A stretch of 64,000 nucleotides of DNA, taken from contig NZ_QUMT01000003.1 of the NCBI RefSeq assembly GCF_003387155.1, positions 310,001-374,000 of the forward strand, written 5' to 3'. Of this stretch, positions 1-8,900 are shown piece by piece. How positions within the stretch are numbered: position 1 is the stretch's first letter; each line of letters opens with the position of its first letter. The notes beneath the pieces are model-generated. The model was given only the letters and a program-made list of their open reading frames with translations, was not told the origin of the DNA and did no database searches. Position numbers and translations under genes: made by a program. The stretch comes from Roseateles depolymerans. GTDB taxonomy: Bacteria > Pseudomonadota > Gammaproteobacteria > Burkholderiales > Burkholderiaceae_C.

Positions 1-1588
1 CAGGGGCTTTCTCCGTGGGGCTGAGCGGACCGAGTGGGCTGGAAGGGCTGAGCGGACTGGAGCGGCTGCTCGATGGGGACGTGAGAACACGCGGCGGCGG
101 CGCCAAGGGCATGGTGAGGAAGCGGGGGCCAGTGGTCGTATCCAGGTTGGATTGCACCAGGGGCGGCCGACGAGCGGATGCGGATGCGGATGCCGTGTTC
201 ACCGTCGAAGCCCTGGGCGGCTGTGACGGACGGGCCGGCTGCTGGCGCGCAGCTTCAGCGGCTGCGTGCAGTGCAGTCTGGGTCAACTTCAGATGCGTCT
301 CCGGCGACCTCGACTGGACCCGGGCGGCGCGGTAAGCATTTGCGCAGCGGTGCATCACCTCGTCGCTTCGCGCAGCGCCGTTCAGGATCGGGATCAGTGC
401 GTCTGCCACCCACTTCTGCCGGTAAGGGGCCATGGTCCGGGCCAGCTTCAATAGCTCGGCAGCGTCCGGTTGGCTGGCCTTGTGCCGGATGGCCATGCGA
501 GTGCCCACCACCATGCCCTCCCAGGCGTCCACCGCAGCGTCCAGCAGCGCCAGCCCGTCGGGCCGGTCGCGACGGATGTACTGCCACCCGTCCCCCTTGC
601 CGGCAGTCCAGGCGTCGGAGAGGGCGTCGGCGCTGGCCCGCTCCGGCAGCAGAATTTCGGCCAGGTTGGGGAGCTCGTCACTGGCGCGTCGCAGCAGATC
701 GCTTGCGTCGACATCCGCGGCGAACGCTCCCTTCCATGGCCGAAGGTCCAGCGTGCGCAGGTTGGCGGGGTGCTGATCGATCACCCAGGCCAGCGTCTTG
801 GCGTCCCCCAGGCGCCAGGTGCGAAGTGGGAGCGCGGCCAGCGAATACTCCAGACGCTGCGTCCTGTCGATGCCGCCGCCCAGGCTCACATGGGCCAGGG
901 TGCTGGCATCCATCAGCGCATGCAGCGTATTCACGTCGGGCAGGTCTGGTGTTTCCGTGTCGCTGCCGAAATGAATGTCGCTGATCAGGCCGCGGGATTG
1001 CAACAGAACCTGCCGCCCCACCTCACAACGCTTGGGCAGTTGGGCCACGCTGCCGCTCTGCATCCAGTTCGCCAGCTCACGCAGGACCCTGCGATCCTCG
1101 GCTTCAAGCGGCACCCAGTCCCCGCACTCCAGCTTGCTGCTGGTCACGATCGTCTCCTGCAGCAGTCCCGCCAGGGTCTCCAGGTCGGCATGCTGCACCC
1201 GCAGGTTCTGGCCCCCACCGAGCCTGGCGCCGCGAATGGCGTCGTTCAGGATTTGCAGCCACGGGTGCAGGCTCTCCCGACGGTCTGGCGGCAACATTGT
1301 GAGATCGGCCTGCGCCAGGGCGCGCTGGAGCAGCTCCAGTTCGTCGGCCACCAGGACGAAGTCTGCGCCCTCCTGGAACGTCCCTTGGAGTTGCTGGGAC
1401 AGGCGCGCCACCTGCGCCAAGCGTTGAGGCAACTCTGCGCCGCGCTCTTCACGGGTGATGGCGTGGGCGCCCAGCGAGTCGATGTCTTCGCAGCGCGCGT
1501 CGTGGGACTGCGAGGCGCTGAAGTCGGCCGTGGCCGCTGTGACCGCGGAGGCAGGATCCGACCGCGGAACGAAAGGGGACGAGTACAT
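1..1588 (-). CDS. Partial large protein, LRR-like stretch, unknown function
   Basis: An open minus-strand frame runs from an ATG at 1588 to the left edge without a stop, giving about 529 visible residues; the C-terminus is outside the window. An AGAGG lies about 10 bases upstream of the ATG. The N-terminal 45 residues are rich in Ser, Ala, Asp and Pro. A stretch near residues 230-310 has a leucine-rich-repeat-like rhythm (for example LRTLDLRPW, then LPNLAEILLP about 20 residues later). From about residue 440 the protein becomes Ser/Pro/Thr-rich low complexity. No catalytic motif or signal peptide is recognised. An N-terminal disordered segment followed by LRR-like repeats is seen in secreted effectors, but this is inference only. 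The frame is chosen because it alone is continuous across 1.6 kb and uses normal GC-rich codons. Confidence 0.7.
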   Translation of the reverse strand, partial: MYSSPFVPRSDPASAVTAATADFSASQSHDARCEDIDSLGAHAITREERGAELPQRLAQVARLSQQLQGTFQEGADFVLVADELELLQRALAQADLTMLPPDRRESLHPWLQILNDAIRGARLGGGQNLRVQHADLETLAGLLQETIVTSSKLECGDWVPLEAEDRRVLRELANWMQSGSVAQLPKRCEVGRQVLLQSRGLISDIHFGSDTETPDLPDVNTLHALMDASTLAHVSLGGGIDRTQRLEYSLAALPLRTWRLGDAKTLAWVIDQHPANLRTLDLRPWKGAFAADVDASDLLRRASDELPNLAEILLPERASADALSDAWTAGKGDGWQYIRRDRPDGLALLDAAVDAWEGMVVGTRMAIRHKASQPDAAELLKLARTMAPYRQKWVADALIPILNGAARSDEVMHRCANAYRAARVQSRSPETHLKLTQTALHAAAEAARQQPARPSQPPRASTVNTASASASARRPPLVQSNLDTTTGPRFLTMPLAPPPRVLTSPSSSRSSPLSPSSPLGPLSPTEKAP

Positions 1589-1742
1589 GGTGAAGTCGCC
1601 TCTGAGGGAGGATGGGCACAGAGGACCGACCCCTCGACCCGTTCAGGTCGGCGCGCCGGTCACGAGCCCCTCAGTGGCGTCAGGCAGGCCCAGGTGTTCG
1701 ACCTTTGGGCCCGCGTCCCTCCAGCGGCACATCGGCGACGCT

Positions 1743-2123
1743 TCAGGCGGTCACGTTCAGCAGTTGTCCCATGCCACCTCGCTCCACCTGGTTCCACAGG
1801 ACCGGCCCGAGCGTGACGGTGACGCTGATGTCATGGCCGCTCACCGGCGTGTAGGTGGCGCGGCTGTAGGCGGGCGTGTGGACGGCGGACACCGGCTCGG
1901 CCGGCGCGGCAATGGGATGGTCGCCGCTGGTCACCTCGGCCCATTGGCGGGCGGTGTAGTCCTGCTGCGGCGTGCTGCCGGTGTAGGGGCTCAGTCGAAG
2001 CACCACCGAGGGGGTGGGGCCGTCCAGCATGGCTTGCTGTTGCTGCGCCTGGTACTGCCGCAGCGGGCTCACATCAAACGGTGACGTCCGCAAGGGCGTG
2101 GCGATGATCTCCGTCAGCGTCAA
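1743..2123 (-). CDS. Small hypothetical protein
   Basis: A 126-residue frame on the same strand as the large partial gene, ending 154 bases upstream of its start. The protein is Gln-, Pro- and Thr-rich in its middle, with a Val/Thr-rich segment (HDISVTVTLGPVLW) near the end. There is no signal peptide, membrane segment or motif that I recognise. It could be a partner or chaperone-like companion of the downstream protein, since the two are co-directional, but nothing in the sequence proves that. Opposite-strand frames here have poorer codon use. Existence is likely, function unknown. Confidence 0.5.
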   Translation of the reverse strand: MTLTEIIATPLRTSPFDVSPLRQYQAQQQQAMLDGPTPSVVLRLSPYTGSTPQQDYTARQWAEVTSGDHPIAAPAEPVSAVHTPAYSRATYTPVSGHDISVTVTLGPVLWNQVERGGMGQLLNVTA

Positions 2124-2445
2124 TCCAATCCCCGGCGGCGCCCATGCGCCAGCCGTCTCCCTCTCAAGAATCCCGGCCGAATGCCGAAAACGCGATTGTC
2201 CGGGGCCGGGTCTTGCCCCCTGGGCAACACGCGCCCAAGTCGGGCGGTTTTCGCCCGGCGCCCGGTCAGATGTCGCAGCGACCGGCGGCAGGGTGTAACG
2301 TGGGCCGTTACCTTGGCGCGGCGGATGCGACTCTTGAAATCACCGCCCGTGCCTTGCATGTCTGGAGCAGGCGCCCTGGCCAGTTCCCTTCATGTCGAAG
2401 GGACGCCGCCGCGCTGGTCGAGGGCCGAATCATGAGGCGCATGTC
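2124..2445. other. Intergenic region between divergent genes
   Basis: 322 bases between the small minus-strand gene and the plus-strand peptidase. It should hold both divergent promoters. I see no convincing sigma-70 -35/-10 pair, repeat or RNA gene. Short frames across it do not look coding. Confidence 0.4.
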
Positions 2446-3264
2446 ATGGGGCTGATGCTGCTGGTGCTGGGAGCGCTGCTGCTGTGCGGCTGGTGGGCCA
2501 GCCAGCCCTGGCGGGTGATCTGGCGCCGTTCGCGGATCCGGGCCCGTGCGTTCCCGGCGCCCTGGCGCGCCATCCTGCGCCGCAATGTGCCGCAGGTGGC
2601 CCGGCTGCCGACCGACATGCAATTGCGGCTGAAACGGCAGATGCAGGTGTTCCTGGCCGAAAAGCAGTTCATTGGCTGCGCCGGCCAGGCCATCACCGAC
2701 GAAGTACGCGTGACGATTGCGGCGCTGGCGTGTTTGCCGCTGCTGGGTCGCTCGCGGGGGTACTACCCGAAGCTGCACAGCGTGCTGGTGTATCCGGGTG
2801 CGTTCATCGTGGACCGGGTGCGGCAGCAGGGGCCGCTGCAGATGCAGCAGCGGCAGGTGCTCAGTGGCGAGAGCTGGGGCGAGGGGCAGGTGGTGCTGTC
2901 CTGGGACCATGTCCAGCGGGAAGCAGCGTCCCCGGAGGCGGGACACAACGTGGTGGTGCATGAGTTCGCCCACCAGCTCGATCAGGACAAGGGATTTGCC
3001 AACGGCGCGCCGTGGCTGGGCGACCCGGGACGCCAGGCCCGCTGGGCGCAGGTGATGCAGCAGAGCTTTGCCGTGCTGCGGGCGCGTCTGGAAGCGGGAG
3101 AACCGGACCCGCTGGGCGACTATGCCTCCACCGAACCTGCCGAATTCTTCGCCGTGGCGAGCGAGCGCTTTTTCTGCCAACCCGGCGCCCTGGCCCAGGC
3201 TCACCCGGCGGTCTACGCCGAGCTGAGCCGCTTCTACCAGCTCGATCCTCTTCTCTGGACCTGA
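2446..3264 (+). CDS. mtfA: MtfA-type zinc-dependent peptidase (M90)
   Basis: 272 residues. The HEFAH zinc-binding motif lies at residues 172-176, followed about 45 residues later by an E-rich EFFAVASERFF segment that supplies the third ligand in this family. One hydrophobic segment (residues 1-20) precedes a basic stretch, suggesting N-terminal membrane attachment; E. coli MtfA lacks this and is cytosolic. In Enterobacteria MtfA is an aminopeptidase that interacts with the glucose repressor Mlc; that partner is not visible here. The start is placed at 2446, which has GAGG about 8 bases upstream, rather than at 2392. Convergent with cheZ, whose stop is 8 bases away. Confidence 0.85.
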   Translation: MGLMLLVLGALLLCGWWASQPWRVIWRRSRIRARAFPAPWRAILRRNVPQVARLPTDMQLRLKRQMQVFLAEKQFIGCAGQAITDEVRVTIAALACLPLLGRSRGYYPKLHSVLVYPGAFIVDRVRQQGPLQMQQRQVLSGESWGEGQVVLSWDHVQREAASPEAGHNVVVHEFAHQLDQDKGFANGAPWLGDPGRQARWAQVMQQSFAVLRARLEAGEPDPLGDYASTEPAEFFAVASERFFCQPGALAQAHPAVYAELSRFYQLDPLLWT

Positions 3265-3272
3265 GCGCTGCC

Positions 3273-3821
3273 TTAGAAGCCCATTTCGGCCAGCAGCGCG
3301 TCGACGTCGTCCTGCTGCAAGGCCTTGTCCGGGGTCTGCACGCCGGCCAGTTGCTCTTCCACGGTCGGCTCGGCCGCCTCAAACTGCGCCAGCAGCTCCT
3401 GCAGCGGCGCTTCCGCCGGCCGCAGCATGCCCAGCACCTTGTTGATCACCTGGCCGGACAAGTCCTGGAAGTCCTGCGCCATCATGATTTCGGTCTGCAG
3501 GCCCTTGACCCGTTCGGCAAACCCGGCCGCGCTGGCGGCGTAGGCCGCGCACAGCCGCATCATGGCGCGCGCCCGCTCCACGCTCAGGTCCGGCGCCACT
3601 GCGAGCCGCTGCAGCGACTCCGACAGCTCGCTGCCCTGTCGTCGCACCGCGTCCGCATCGTCCTGCGCGGAATCCACCAGCGTCAGCACCTTGCTGGCGG
3701 CCTGGTCGGTCATGCGCTTGACGTAGTCCAGACGCTCGCAGGCATCCGGCAGTTCCTGCGACAGCTTGTGCAGGGCCTGGTGAGCGCCCGCGACTGAAGG
3801 GGAAGATTCGGCTTGGGACAT
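3273..3821 (-). CDS. cheZ: Chemotaxis phosphatase CheZ
   Basis: 182 residues. CheZ dephosphorylates CheY-P to terminate the chemotaxis signal. The sequence shows the long-helix central region with the conserved DFQDLSGQVINKV segment that carries the catalytic Asp/Gln pair, and the C-terminal CheY-docking peptide ending DDVDALLAEMGF. The start at 3821 (MSQAESS) removes an atypical N-terminal extension present in the longer frame. It stands alone here; in most genomes cheZ follows cheY within a flagellar or chemotaxis cluster, and no cheY is in the window. Confidence 0.93.
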   Translation of the reverse strand: MSQAESSPSVAGAHQALHKLSQELPDACERLDYVKRMTDQAASKVLTLVDSAQDDADAVRRQGSELSESLQRLAVAPDLSVERARAMMRLCAAYAASAAGFAERVKGLQTEIMMAQDFQDLSGQVINKVLGMLRPAEAPLQELLAQFEAAEPTVEEQLAGVQTPDKALQQDDVDALLAEMGF

Positions 3822-4049
3822 GGTGACGCACCAAAGAAATGCGGTTCTGGAGCGGCAAAATCTTAATTCTGCAAGCGGTGTAACCAACGGCAAGCGAGGG
3901 GGCGCTCCGTGCATTTTTGGGGATCGACCCCGCATTTAAGTGATTGCCAAGGCCGGTCGCCTAGTAGGCTTGGACAGTTCGTTCGACACCTACCGCGATG
4001 CGGATGTCGATCCCGCCCCACCGGCGCGTTCCGACCTCCCGACCGATAG

Positions 4050-4490
4050 ATGAACATGGCTTACAACCGCGCTTCCACCCGCTCTTCTCCCGGTTATTCC
4101 CGCTCGCCCACCCGCTCCACGCCCGCCGCCGGAACGGTGGAAGCGGTGAGCTTTGCTTCGGGCCAGCGTTTCTCGCCGACCACGGTCAAGCCGCCGTCGG
4201 CGATGCGCGATGTGATGGACATCGTGGGCGGGGTGGTGCTGCTGATGGGCCTGCTGATCGGTCTGGCGAGCCTGGCGCTCTTCACCCGCGACAGCATGGC
4301 GGTGGGCAAGGCCCTGTCGGAACAGTCCAGCGCCCAGAGCAGCATGATCTGCAAGGACGGACGCATGGCGCATGGCGATGGCTCGCTGCCCGACATCGTC
4401 TTCGAGGATGGCGTCTTCATTTGCACCGACTGGCGCACCCAGCAGGCGCTGGAGCTGGAAGCCGCGCAGAAGTACAACCGGCGTTATTGA
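4050..4490 (+). CDS. Single-pass membrane protein, hypothetical
   Basis: 146 residues. The first 50 residues are Ser/Thr/Arg/Pro-rich with no order-forming pattern. A strong transmembrane helix follows at about residues 57-78 (IVGGVVLLMGLLIGLASLAL), then a roughly 65-residue domain with two Cys (MICKDG and FICTDW) that could be outside the membrane. No family is recognised. Its stop is immediately followed by the 12-base tandem repeats at 4499-4546. Confidence 0.65.
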   Translation: MNMAYNRASTRSSPGYSRSPTRSTPAAGTVEAVSFASGQRFSPTTVKPPSAMRDVMDIVGGVVLLMGLLIGLASLALFTRDSMAVGKALSEQSSAQSSMICKDGRMAHGDGSLPDIVFEDGVFICTDWRTQQALELEAAQKYNRRY

Positions 4491-4498
4491 GGCCTCGG

Positions 4499-4546
4499 GG
4501 CGCCGATCAGGGCACCGATCAAGGCGCCGATCAAGGCGCCGATCAG
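4499..4546. repeat. 12-bp tandem repeat (GGCGCCGATCAR x4)
   Basis: Four head-to-tail copies of a 12-base unit, GGCGCCGATCAG/A, the second with one substitution (GGCACC). The array begins 8 bases after the stop of the membrane-protein gene, and the stop codon of the convergent CBS gene (4543-4545) falls inside the last copy. Copy number may vary between strains by slippage. Confidence 0.85.
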
Positions 4547-5238
4547 GACCACAGGTCCAGCGGCGGCTCGTGCGTCAATGCTCGCAGCAGATCGCTGCGG
4601 GAGACAAACGCCAGCGCATGGCCGGTCTCGTCCACCACCGGCAGGCCGGGCAGTCCCAGGTCCATCATCAGTTGCGCCGCTTCCCGCACCGGAGTGTCTT
4701 CCTGGGCGGCCGGAACCGGCGTCCACATCACCTCATCCACCGGCTGGTCCAGCCGCAAGGCCACTTCGCCGATCTGGCTCAGGTCGTCCGACAGCCCCCG
4801 CAGCAGGTCGGCCCGGGTGATCAGGCCCATCACCGCCCCTTGCGGCCCCAGCACCGGCGCCTGCCCCACGCCCGCGCGGGCCAGCACGCCCCAGGCGCGC
4901 CGCAGCGTCACTCCGGACCCCACACTCACCAGCCGGCGGCTCATCAACTGCCGCACCAGGGACAGCGGCTGGCGGGCACTGGCCGGCGCGCCGTAGGCAG
5001 CCAGCGCTTCGTGCGCGGCGTAGGTCTGCTGCGGCCGTGGCGGACCGGTGAAGGCCCCGGCACCACCGCCCTGCCCCTGGCCCAGCCGCACCGCCACGGA
5101 GGACGGCTCATCCGACTCCTGCTGCGCTACCGGCGCGACGGCCCGCGTGCGGGCCACCGCCTGCACCGGCGCAAGATCCCGCACCTGCTCCAGGGGGCCG
5201 GTGTAGATCTTTCCGGAAGTGCCGTAGACGGTGAACAT
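4543..5238 (-). CDS. CBS-domain protein
   Basis: 231 residues. The C-terminal half holds two CBS modules (about residues 95-150 and 165-225), recognisable by MSRRLVSVG...APVLGPQGAVMGLITRADLL and VMWTPVPAAQEDTPVREAAQLM...LPVVDETGHALAFVSRSDLL. CBS pairs bind adenine nucleotides and act as energy sensors. The N-terminal 90 residues are Ala/Gln/Pro-rich and have no recognisable domain. It resembles the stand-alone CBS-domain regulators common in Burkholderiales. Partner unknown. The 3' end lies in a tandem repeat. Confidence 0.88.
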   Translation of the reverse strand: MFTVYGTSGKIYTGPLEQVRDLAPVQAVARTRAVAPVAQQESDEPSSVAVRLGQGQGGGAGAFTGPPRPQQTYAAHEALAAYGAPASARQPLSLVRQLMSRRLVSVGSGVTLRRAWGVLARAGVGQAPVLGPQGAVMGLITRADLLRGLSDDLSQIGEVALRLDQPVDEVMWTPVPAAQEDTPVREAAQLMMDLGLPGLPVVDETGHALAFVSRSDLLRALTHEPPLDLWS

Positions 5239-5267
5239 GCGGCGAGCATGACACAGCCTGTGGCCTC

Positions 5268-5336
5268 GGCCAATGCGGAGTTACGGCCCTGGCCAATGCG
5301 GAGTGACGGCCCCGGCCCATGCGGCATCACGGCACC
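5268..5336. repeat. 23-bp tandem repeat, three copies
   Basis: Three consecutive 23-base units beginning GGCCAATGCGGAG (5268, 5291) and a diverged GGCCCATGCGGCA (5314). The array fills the gap between the start of the CBS gene and the end of the Lrp gene and covers the last codons of the latter (stop at 5327-5329). It probably arose by slippage duplication. Confidence 0.75.
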
Positions 5337-5809
5337 GGCAGCGCGGTTTCGTACTTCACCTCGCGCAACACCACATTGCTGCGCACGCTGTGCACGCCGG
5401 CCACCTTGAAGATCTTGGTCTGGAGGAACTGGTCGTAGGCCTTCATGTCGGGCGCCACCACCTTGATCACGTAGTCGGCTTCGCCGGTGATGGCCTGGCA
5501 CTCCACGATTTCCGGGCTGGCCGCCACCATCGCCTCGAAGGCCTCCACCGCCCCTTCGCTGTGTCGCACCAGGCTCACATTGGCCAGCACGCAGATGGAC
5601 AGCCCCAGCTGTTCCCGGTCCACCAGCACCACCTGCCGGCGGATCACGCCCCGCTCTTCCAGCTCACGCACCCGGCGCCAGACCGGCGTGGCGGACAGGC
5701 CCACCCGGTCCGCCAGCTGCTGGGTGCTCAGGCTGGCATCCTGCTGCAGGGCCTCCAGAATGAGGCGGGTGGCCCGATCGAAGGTCGAATCAGAAGATTC
5801 CTTTGCCAT
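5327..5809 (-). CDS. Lrp/AsnC family transcriptional regulator
   Basis: 160 residues. An N-terminal helix-turn-helix (about residues 10-60; QQLADRVGLSATPVWRRVRELEERGVI) is followed by the RAM ligand-binding domain (about 70-150). The gene is divergent from the fused indolepyruvate oxidoreductase, an arrangement common for Lrp-type regulators of amino-acid catabolism, so it probably controls that gene in response to an aromatic or branched amino acid. A perfect inverted repeat sits just upstream of its start (5819-5841). Confidence 0.93.
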   Translation of the reverse strand: MAKESSDSTFDRATRLILEALQQDASLSTQQLADRVGLSATPVWRRVRELEERGVIRRQVVLVDREQLGLSICVLANVSLVRHSEGAVEAFEAMVAASPEIVECQAITGEADYVIKVVAPDMKAYDQFLQTKIFKVAGVHSVRSNVVLREVKYETALPVP

Positions 5810-5818
5810 TCACGCCAC

Positions 5819-5841
5819 TCTTGAGTTTTTTGTGCTCAAGA
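5819..5841. promoter_or_regulatory. Inverted repeat, candidate Lrp/AsnC operator
   Basis: TCTTGAG, 9-base T-rich spacer, CTCAAGA: a perfect 7-base dyad located 10 bases upstream of the Lrp-gene ATG and about 100 bases upstream of the oxidoreductase start. Position and symmetry fit an autoregulatory site also acting on the divergent gene. Binding is inferred. Confidence 0.55.
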
Positions 5842-5939
5842 TCGTAGGCTCCCTGAGTGATCCAGGCAAGTTTGACGCCAACCCGTCATCAAGAATGCCC
5901 TTCTCCCCATCAGAGGGCCCCACGGCTCGGAGACAGGCC

Positions 5940-8900
5940 ATGACCACTTCAAAAGACGTCGCCCCGGCGCTGCGGCCCTACAAACTCTCGGACAACCTCG
6001 CCGCCACCAGCGGACAGGTGTTCCTGACCGGCACCCAGGCCCTGGTGCGGCTCTTGATCATGCAAAAGCGCATGGACGAGCGGCAGGGTCTGAAGACCGC
6101 CGGATTTGTCTCCGGCTACCGCGGCAGCCCGCTGGGCATGGTCGACCAGCAACTCTGGAAGGCCAAGAAATTCCTCGATGAGGCCCGGGTCAACTTCCTG
6201 CCCGCGATCAACGAAGACCTGGCCGCCACCGCCTGCCTGGGCGTGCAGCGCGTGGCCCTGGACCCCAAGCGCACCGTCGATGGCGTGTTTGCCATGTGGT
6301 ACGGCAAAGGCCCGGGCGTGGACCGCTCTGGCGACGCCCTCAAGCACGGCAACGTCTACGGCACCTCGACGCAAGGCGGCGTGCTGGTGGTGTGCGGGGA
6401 CGACCACGGCTGCGTGTCGTCCAGCACGCCGCATCAGAGCGACCTGGCGCTGCAGGCCTGGTCGATGCCGCTGGTGCATCCGGCCAATGTGGCGGAATAC
6501 CTGGAGTTCGGCCTCTATGGCTGGGCGCTGTCGCGTTTCTCCGGCGCCTGGGTCGGCTTCAAGGCGATCTCCGAGGTGGTCGAGTCCGGCATGACGGTGG
6601 ACCTCGATGCCGTGCCGCTGGACTTCCAGCAACCGGTCCCGCATACGCCGCCGACCTCCCTGCACATCCGTCCGGTGGACCTGCCGTCGCTGGAGCTGGA
6701 ATCCCGCCTGGCCCACAAGCTCGACGCCGTACTGGCCTTTGCCCGCGTCAATTCGATCGACAAGCATGTGGTGGTGAGCCCGCGTGCCACGCTGGGCATC
6801 GTCACCGTCGGCAAGGCGCATTACGACTTCATGGAAGTGCTGCGCCGCCTGGACCTGGACCCCAATGCCCTGGCCGCGGCCGGCGTGCGCGTCTACAAGG
6901 TGGGTCTGGTCTTCCCGCTGGAGCCGACCCGGCTGCGCGCGTTCGCCCAGGGCCTGACCGACATGCTGGTCATCGAGGAAAAGGCCCCGGTGGTCGAGCG
7001 GCAGATCAAGGAACTGCTGTTCCATCTGCCGGACAGCCAGCGCCCGCGCGTGGTGGGCAAAACCGATGAAGAGGGCCGCCCGGTGCTGAGCGCGCTGGGA
7101 GAGCTGCGCCCGTCCCGCATCATGCCCACGGTGGCTGACTGGCTGGCCCGGCTGAATCCGGCGCTGGACCGGCGTCACCTGGTGGTGGACTTCCTCACCC
7201 CCTGCCTGCTGTCCAACAGCGCCGATGGGGTGCGTCGCCAGCCCTACTTCTGCTCGGGCTGCCCGCACAACACCTCCACCAAGTTGCCGGAGGGCTCACG
7301 CGCCCTGGCCGGCATCGGCTGCCACTTCATGGCCAGCTGGATGGAACGCGGCACCTCGGGCCTGATCCAGATGGGCGCCGAAGGCGTGGACTGGGCCGCC
7401 CACTCCCGCTTCACCACCGAACGCCACGTCTTCCAGAACCTGGGCGACGGCACCTACTACCACTCCGGTTATCTGGCCATCCGCCAGGCCATCGCGGCGC
7501 GGGCCAACATCACCTACAAGATCCTCTACAACGATGCGGTCGCCATGACCGGCGGCCAGCCGGTGGACGGCCAGACCAGCGTGCCGCAGATTGCACGGCA
7601 GGTGGAGGCCGAGGGCGTCAAGCGCCTGGTGGTGGTGTCCGACGACATCGGCAAGTACCAGGGCCATGAAGGCCTGTTCCCGGCCGGCACCACCTTCCAT
7701 GACCGCTCGCAGCTCGACCAGGTGCAGCGCGAGTTGCGTGAGATCGAGGGCGTCACCGTCCTGATCTACGACCAGACCTGCGCAGCCGAGAAGCGCCGCC
7801 GCCGCAAGAAGGGTGAGTTCCCCGACCCGCCGCGCCGCATCTTCATCAACGAAGCCGTCTGCGAAGGGTGCGGCGATTGCGGCCAGGCCAGCAACTGCCT
7901 GTCGGTGGTGCCGGTGGAGACCGACTGGGGCCGCAAGCGCGCCATCGAGCAGACCAGCTGCAACAAGGACTTCAGCTGCGTCAATGGCTTTTGCCCGAGC
8001 TTCGTCTCGGTGCACGGCGCCAAGCTGAAGAAGCGGGCCGGCGCTGGCTTTGGCGCGGAGGATCTCGCCCGCGAAATCGCCGCGCTGCCCGCGCCCGCCC
8101 CCTGGCCCTGGACCGGCCCATTCGACATGCTGGTCACCGGCGTGGGAGGCACCGGCGTGGTGACCGTTGGCGCGCTGGTGACGATGGCGGCGCATCTGGA
8201 AGGCAAGCAGGGGTCGGTGCTGGACTTCATGGGCTTTGCGCAGAAGGGCGGCGCCGTGCTGTCCTTCGTGCGCGTGGCCCCCACCCAGGACCTGCTCAAT
8301 CAGGTCCGCATCGACACCCAGCAGGCCGACGTGCTGCTGGCCTGCGACATGGTGGTTGGCGCCAGTGCCGATGCGCTGGCCACGGTCAAGCCGGGCCGCA
8401 CCGTCATCCTGGCCAACACGCATGAATTGCCGACGGCCGCGTTTGTCCGCCAGCCCGATGCCTCGCTGCAGCCGGACGCGCTGCTGGCCAAGATGCAGCA
8501 TGCGGTGGGCGGGCAGACCGAGCTCATCAGCAGCATCGATGCGCAGGACATTGCCCAGCGCCTGATGGGCGACACCATGCCCAGCAACATCATCATGCTG
8601 GGCGCCTGCTGGCAGCGCGGCCTGGTGCCGCTGAGCCTGGAAGCACTGATGCGCGCCATCGAGCTCAACGGCGTGGCGGTGGAGAACAACAAGACTGCCT
8701 TTGCACTGGGCCGCCTGGCCATCGGTGCGCCGCAGGCGCTGGAGCGGCTGGCCGGCAGCACCGCTACCCCGGTGCAGTGGTTCAACTTCGACCAGCTCGA
8801 CGGCGAAGGCGGTTTGATCGCTCGCCGCAAGGCCTTCCTGACCGACTATCAGGACGCGGCTTACGCGCAGCGCTACGACGCGCTGGTGCAGCGTGTGCGT

